A model generated the notes under the pieces. That model had not been told where the DNA came from. It was given only the letters and a program-made list of their open reading frames with translations, and searched no databases. Below are positions 7,280-9,856 of a DNA stretch of 9,856 nt, piece after piece. Position numbers and translations under genes: made by a program. Position 1 is the stretch's first letter; every line of letters starts with the position of its first letter. The stretch is from the NCBI GenBank assembly GCA_019347595.1, contig JAHWLA010000089.1:1-9856 (forward strand). The letters run 5' to 3'. Origin of the DNA: Actinomycetota bacterium (GTDB lineage Bacteria; Actinomycetota; Acidimicrobiia; Acidimicrobiales; JAHWLA01).

Positions 7280-8286
7280 CCCGGCCGCCGTGGCGCCGTC
7301 GCCGCCGGCTGGTGGTAGCCATCGCCCTCGCCGGTGCGCTGGCCGCCGCCTTGATGCTCTCGGTCGGCATGGGGACGTTCGCCGTGGCGCCGACCGATGT
7401 TGTTCGCGCCCTGCTCGGACGGGCGCCGGACGAGCTCGTTTTCGTGGTGCGCGAGCTGCGGCTGCCGCGTGCCCTGACCGGTGCGCTCGTCGGCGCTGCG
7501 CTGGGTGCCTCGGGTGCCGTGTTCCAAAGCGTCGCCCGCAATCCCCTGGCGAGCCCCGACCTGCTCGGCATCAGCGCCGGTGCGTCGGTCGGCGCCGTCT
7601 TGCTGCTGTTGGGCGGGAACCCGGGGCCGATCGCCCTGCTGGCGGCATCGGCGGGCGGCGCATCGGGAGCGGCCGTGCTCATCGCATTCCTGGCCCGGCG
7701 CCACAACGGCCGGACCCCCTACCGGCTGGTGCTCGTGGGCATCGGCGTCGCCGCTGCGTTGACGAGCGTCACGTCGTACCTGCTCGTCCGGGCGGGCCTC
7801 TACGACGCCGAGCGCCTGACCCTATGGCTGACCGGAAGCCTCAACGCGCGCACCTGGGCCGATGTCGGCGTGGTGCTCCCGGCCGTGGTCGTCGGCGTCC
7901 CGGCCCTCGCCGCGTGCACGAGCAGGCTCCGTCTCCTCGAGTTGGGCGACGACCTCGCCACCGGTCTCGGGGTCTGCGTGGGTCGCGCTCGGGGGGTCTC
8001 GCTGGCGGTCGCCGTCGTGTTGGCGGCGGCCGCCGTGGCCGGTGCCGGTCCGATCGAGTTCGTGGCGCTGGCCGCTCCGCAGATCGCCCGCCGCGCGGCG
8101 CGGGCAGGCGACCCCGCGGTCGTCGTCTCCGCGTTGTGCGGGGCGGTCGTCGTCGTGGGCGCCGACCTGGCCGCCCGCGTGCTGTTCTCGCCGATCGAGC
8201 TACCCGTCGGCGTCGTCACCGCTGTCGTCGGCGCCCCGTACCTGCTTCGGCTCCTCGTTCGCGCCAACCGCCCGGAGGTCGCATGA
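7276..8286 (+). CDS. FecCD-family ferric-siderophore permease, second subunit
   Basis: This 336-residue integral membrane protein is the likely partner of the preceding permease. The N-terminus is very basic (RPPWRRRRRL) before the first membrane segment, consistent with a cytoplasmic N-terminus. The signature RELRLPRALTGALVGAALGASGAVFQSVARNPLASPDLLGISAGAS is clear, with RNPLASP starting at residue 88. The C-terminal half has IEFVALAAPQIARR, the ATPase-contact region, and ELPVGVVTAVVGAPYLLRLL, the family's last helix. It is homologous to the upstream permease but clearly diverged, as expected for two subunits of one complex. GTG 7276 overlaps the upstream stop (GTGA), and its own stop overlaps the ATPase start (ATGA), implying coupled translation and balanced amounts. 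Confidence 0.95.
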   Translation: MTRPPWRRRRRLVVAIALAGALAAALMLSVGMGTFAVAPTDVVRALLGRAPDELVFVVRELRLPRALTGALVGAALGASGAVFQSVARNPLASPDLLGISAGASVGAVLLLLGGNPGPIALLAASAGGASGAAVLIAFLARRHNGRTPYRLVLVGIGVAAALTSVTSYLLVRAGLYDAERLTLWLTGSLNARTWADVGVVLPAVVVGVPALAACTSRLRLLELGDDLATGLGVCVGRARGVSLAVAVVLAAAAVAGAGPIEFVALAAPQIARRAARAGDPAVVVSALCGAVVVVGADLAARVLFSPIELPVGVVTAVVGAPYLLRLLVRANRPEVA

Positions 8287-9086
8287 CGCCCCGTCTCACC
8301 GCCGACAACCTGCGCCTCGCCTACGACGGGCGGGTCGTGGTCGACGAGCTCAGCCTGGCCGTTCCGCCGGGCCGGTTCACCGTCTTGATCGGGCCGAACG
8401 CGTGTGGGAAGAGCACGCTGTTGCGTGCGCTAGGTCGCCTCCTGCGGCCCGCGGCGGGCGCCGTCCTCCTCGACGGCGAGCCCGTCGCCCGGCTGCCCAC
8501 CCGAGCGGTGGCGACACGCCTCGGGGTTCTCCCGCAGTCACCGACCGCACCGGAGGGCCTCACTGTGGTCGACCTGGTCGCCCGGGGTCGTCACCCACAC
8601 CAGCGATGGCTGCGCCCGTGGAGCGACGCCGACGAGCAGGCCGTAGGCGAAGCCATGGCCGCCACCGGCACGACGGACCTGGCCGATCGGGCCGTCGACG
8701 AGCTGTCGGGCGGCCAGCGGCAACGGGTGTGGATCGCCTTGGCGTTGGCGCAGCAGACGCCGATCATGCTGCTCGACGAGCCGACGACGTTCCTCGACCT
8801 GGCCCACCAGCTCGACGTGCTCGACCTGCTGGCTTCGCTGAACCGGGAGCACGGCCGCACGATCGTGTGCGTCCTGCACGACCTCAACCATGCGTGCCGC
8901 TACGCCGACCACCTCGTCGCCATGCGCGACGGCCGCATCGTGGCCGGGGGCACGCCCGCCGAGGTCGTGACGGCCGAGCTCGTGGAGGCGGTGTTCGGGC
9001 TACCCGTGCTCGTCGTCGACGATCCCGAGACGGGCACGCCGCTCGTGGTGCCCCGCAGTCGGACGCTCGCCGTCGCCCCGGCATGA
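8283..9086 (+). CDS. Ferric-siderophore ABC transporter ATP-binding protein (FecE/FhuC type)
   Basis: This 267-residue cytoplasmic ATPase powers siderophore import through the two FecCD subunits. Walker A is GPNACGKST (37-45), a variant seen in the FecE/FhuC group. A Q-loop lies in LGVLPQSPTAPEGLTVVDLVARGRHPHQRW, where the RGRxPHQ stretch is typical of iron-siderophore ATPases. The signature LSGGQRQR begins at residue 141. Walker B is IMLLDEP with D165 and catalytic E166; the D-loop is FLDLAHQLD; the switch histidine is H199 in VLHDLNHA. All catalytic elements are present and the length is normal. It is translationally coupled on both sides by ATGA overlaps. Confidence 0.96.
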   Translation: MTPRLTADNLRLAYDGRVVVDELSLAVPPGRFTVLIGPNACGKSTLLRALGRLLRPAAGAVLLDGEPVARLPTRAVATRLGVLPQSPTAPEGLTVVDLVARGRHPHQRWLRPWSDADEQAVGEAMAATGTTDLADRAVDELSGGQRQRVWIALALAQQTPIMLLDEPTTFLDLAHQLDVLDLLASLNREHGRTIVCVLHDLNHACRYADHLVAMRDGRIVAGGTPAEVVTAELVEAVFGLPVLVVDDPETGTPLVVPRSRTLAVAPA

Positions 9087-9838
9087 CGTGGCGGCGGCTC
9101 GATGCGGTGGCGGCGGCGCCGCTTCCGTGGATGCGCCGGCTCGCTGCGCACTACGACGGGCCGTTGGTCGTCGGCGGGACGCTGCTCGTGAGCAGGGTCG
9201 CCCGTGGCATCGTCACGCCGGCCGTGCGGGCGGTCGTCGCGGGGCGCGAAGTCCCTGTGCTCGGGCCGAGCGTTGCCGTGCGGCTCACGGACGCCGCGAC
9301 CGTCGAGTCGTCGTTCGAGGGCGCGGCGCAGATGCGGACCGACGAGGTGGGCGCCTGCCTGGCGACGGCGATGGCACCGTTGGTGGACGCCGTGCGAGCC
9401 GCGGTGCCGGTCGGCCGCCGCGCGCTGTGGGGGCTGGTGGCCGATGCCGTGGGGCAGGCCGCCGTCGACGTGGCGGGCACCTCGGACGACGCGGCCGTGC
9501 GCAGTGTCGCCGAGGAGGTGAACGATGCGGTGGCGCCGGGATCTGCGATGCGTCCGACCTGGTTCCCTGTCGAGCACGAAGGCGGGCGACACGTGTTCCT
9601 CCGCCGCGCCGCATGCTGCCTGTTGTTGCGGAGCCGGACCGGGACGGCCTGTACGAGCTGTCCGAGGGTCGAGGACGAGGAGCGTCGAATGCGCCTCGAG
9701 TCGTGGTTGTCCGGCAACGGTCGTGCAGCTCCCACACAGTTCCGCGGGCAGGTCTCGCCTGACCACCTGTTCGCCTGCTCGGGCACGGTGGTGCGGGTCC
9801 ACGACGCGAACGGGAGCGACGGGTCGACGTCGACCTGA
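9083..9838 (+). CDS. FhuF-like [2Fe-2S] ferric-siderophore reductase
   Basis: This 251-residue cytoplasmic protein probably reduces Fe3+ in the imported siderophore so that iron is released. The key evidence is CC at 178-179, then ten residues, then CTSC at 190-193 followed by P: exactly the CC-x10-C-x2-C cluster motif of the FhuF C-terminal domain, preceded by the usual FLRRAACC. The N-terminal part (YDGPLVVGGTLLVSRVARGIVTPAV, then LWGLVADAVG) is typical of FhuF-like proteins, with weaker conservation. ATG 9083 overlaps the ATPase stop (ATGA). The protein continues about 45 residues past the usual DEERRMRLESWL end, with a low-complexity finish (GSDGSTST). It closes the operon: import followed by reductive release. 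The natural electron donor is not encoded here. Confidence 0.9.
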   Translation: MTWRRLDAVAAAPLPWMRRLAAHYDGPLVVGGTLLVSRVARGIVTPAVRAVVAGREVPVLGPSVAVRLTDAATVESSFEGAAQMRTDEVGACLATAMAPLVDAVRAAVPVGRRALWGLVADAVGQAAVDVAGTSDDAAVRSVAEEVNDAVAPGSAMRPTWFPVEHEGGRHVFLRRAACCLLLRSRTGTACTSCPRVEDEERRMRLESWLSGNGRAAPTQFRGQVSPDHLFACSGTVVRVHDANGSDGSTST

Positions 9839-9856
9839 TCGTGGTGCGTCAGAGGG

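Noticed and set aside
9822..9835. 14-bp palindrome GGTCGACGTCGACC at the end of the FhuF-like gene
   Set aside because: It lies within coding sequence, is built from a repeated GTCGAC that is common in such DNA, and has no T-run. A terminator role cannot be supported.
7862..9838. 658-residue plus-strand frame spanning permease, ATPase and reductase
   Set aside because: Only the last part (from 9083) is real. The upstream portion is an Arg/Ser/Pro-rich shadow of the permease and ATPase, which are read in other frames.

Overview
The window is about 70% G+C by eye. It uses GTG and TTG start codons freely, its genes overlap heavily, it carries lipoprotein signal peptides ending in AAC, and it has DtxR/IdeR-type iron boxes. 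Together these point to a high-GC actinobacterium (Actinomycetota). I cannot place the class from sequence alone.

Left block (1-2563, minus strand): a ferric-iron ABC importer of the Fbp/Sfu/Fut type. It comprises a lipoprotein Fe3+-binding protein (1538-2563) and, downstream, a two-in-one fused permease that runs off the left edge. The ATPase that should complete the importer would lie beyond position 1. The binding-protein gene is preceded by a TTAGG-N4-CCTAA palindrome (2573-2586).

Middle (2564-4577): a 97-bp divergent intergenic region holds that palindrome and, nearer the other gene, a perfect 11-bp inverted repeat. An Uup-type ABC-F ATPase gene (2661-4433, plus strand) follows; it is a ribosome-associated protein, not a transporter. 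After it come a perfect 18-bp palindrome (4451-4468) and a strong iron box (4537-4555).

Right block (4578-9838, plus strand): a tightly packed siderophore-uptake operon behind the iron box. Its order is a 21-residue leader-like ORF with a very good ribosome binding site, an unrecognised 180-residue protein, a FecB/FhuD-type lipoprotein, two FecCD permeases, a FecE/FhuC-type ATPase, and a FhuF-like [2Fe-2S] protein with the CC-x10-C-x2-C motif. Most junctions are GTGA or ATGA overlaps. The logic is capture of ferric siderophore outside, import by the FecCD/ATPase complex, and reductive release of iron by the FhuF-like protein.

Thus two chemically different iron-import systems, one for free or weakly chelated Fe3+ and one for siderophores, flank an ABC-F gene and share the same palindromic operator core. 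The least explained part is the leader peptide plus 180-residue protein at the head of the siderophore operon. The last 18 bases hold nothing I can identify.
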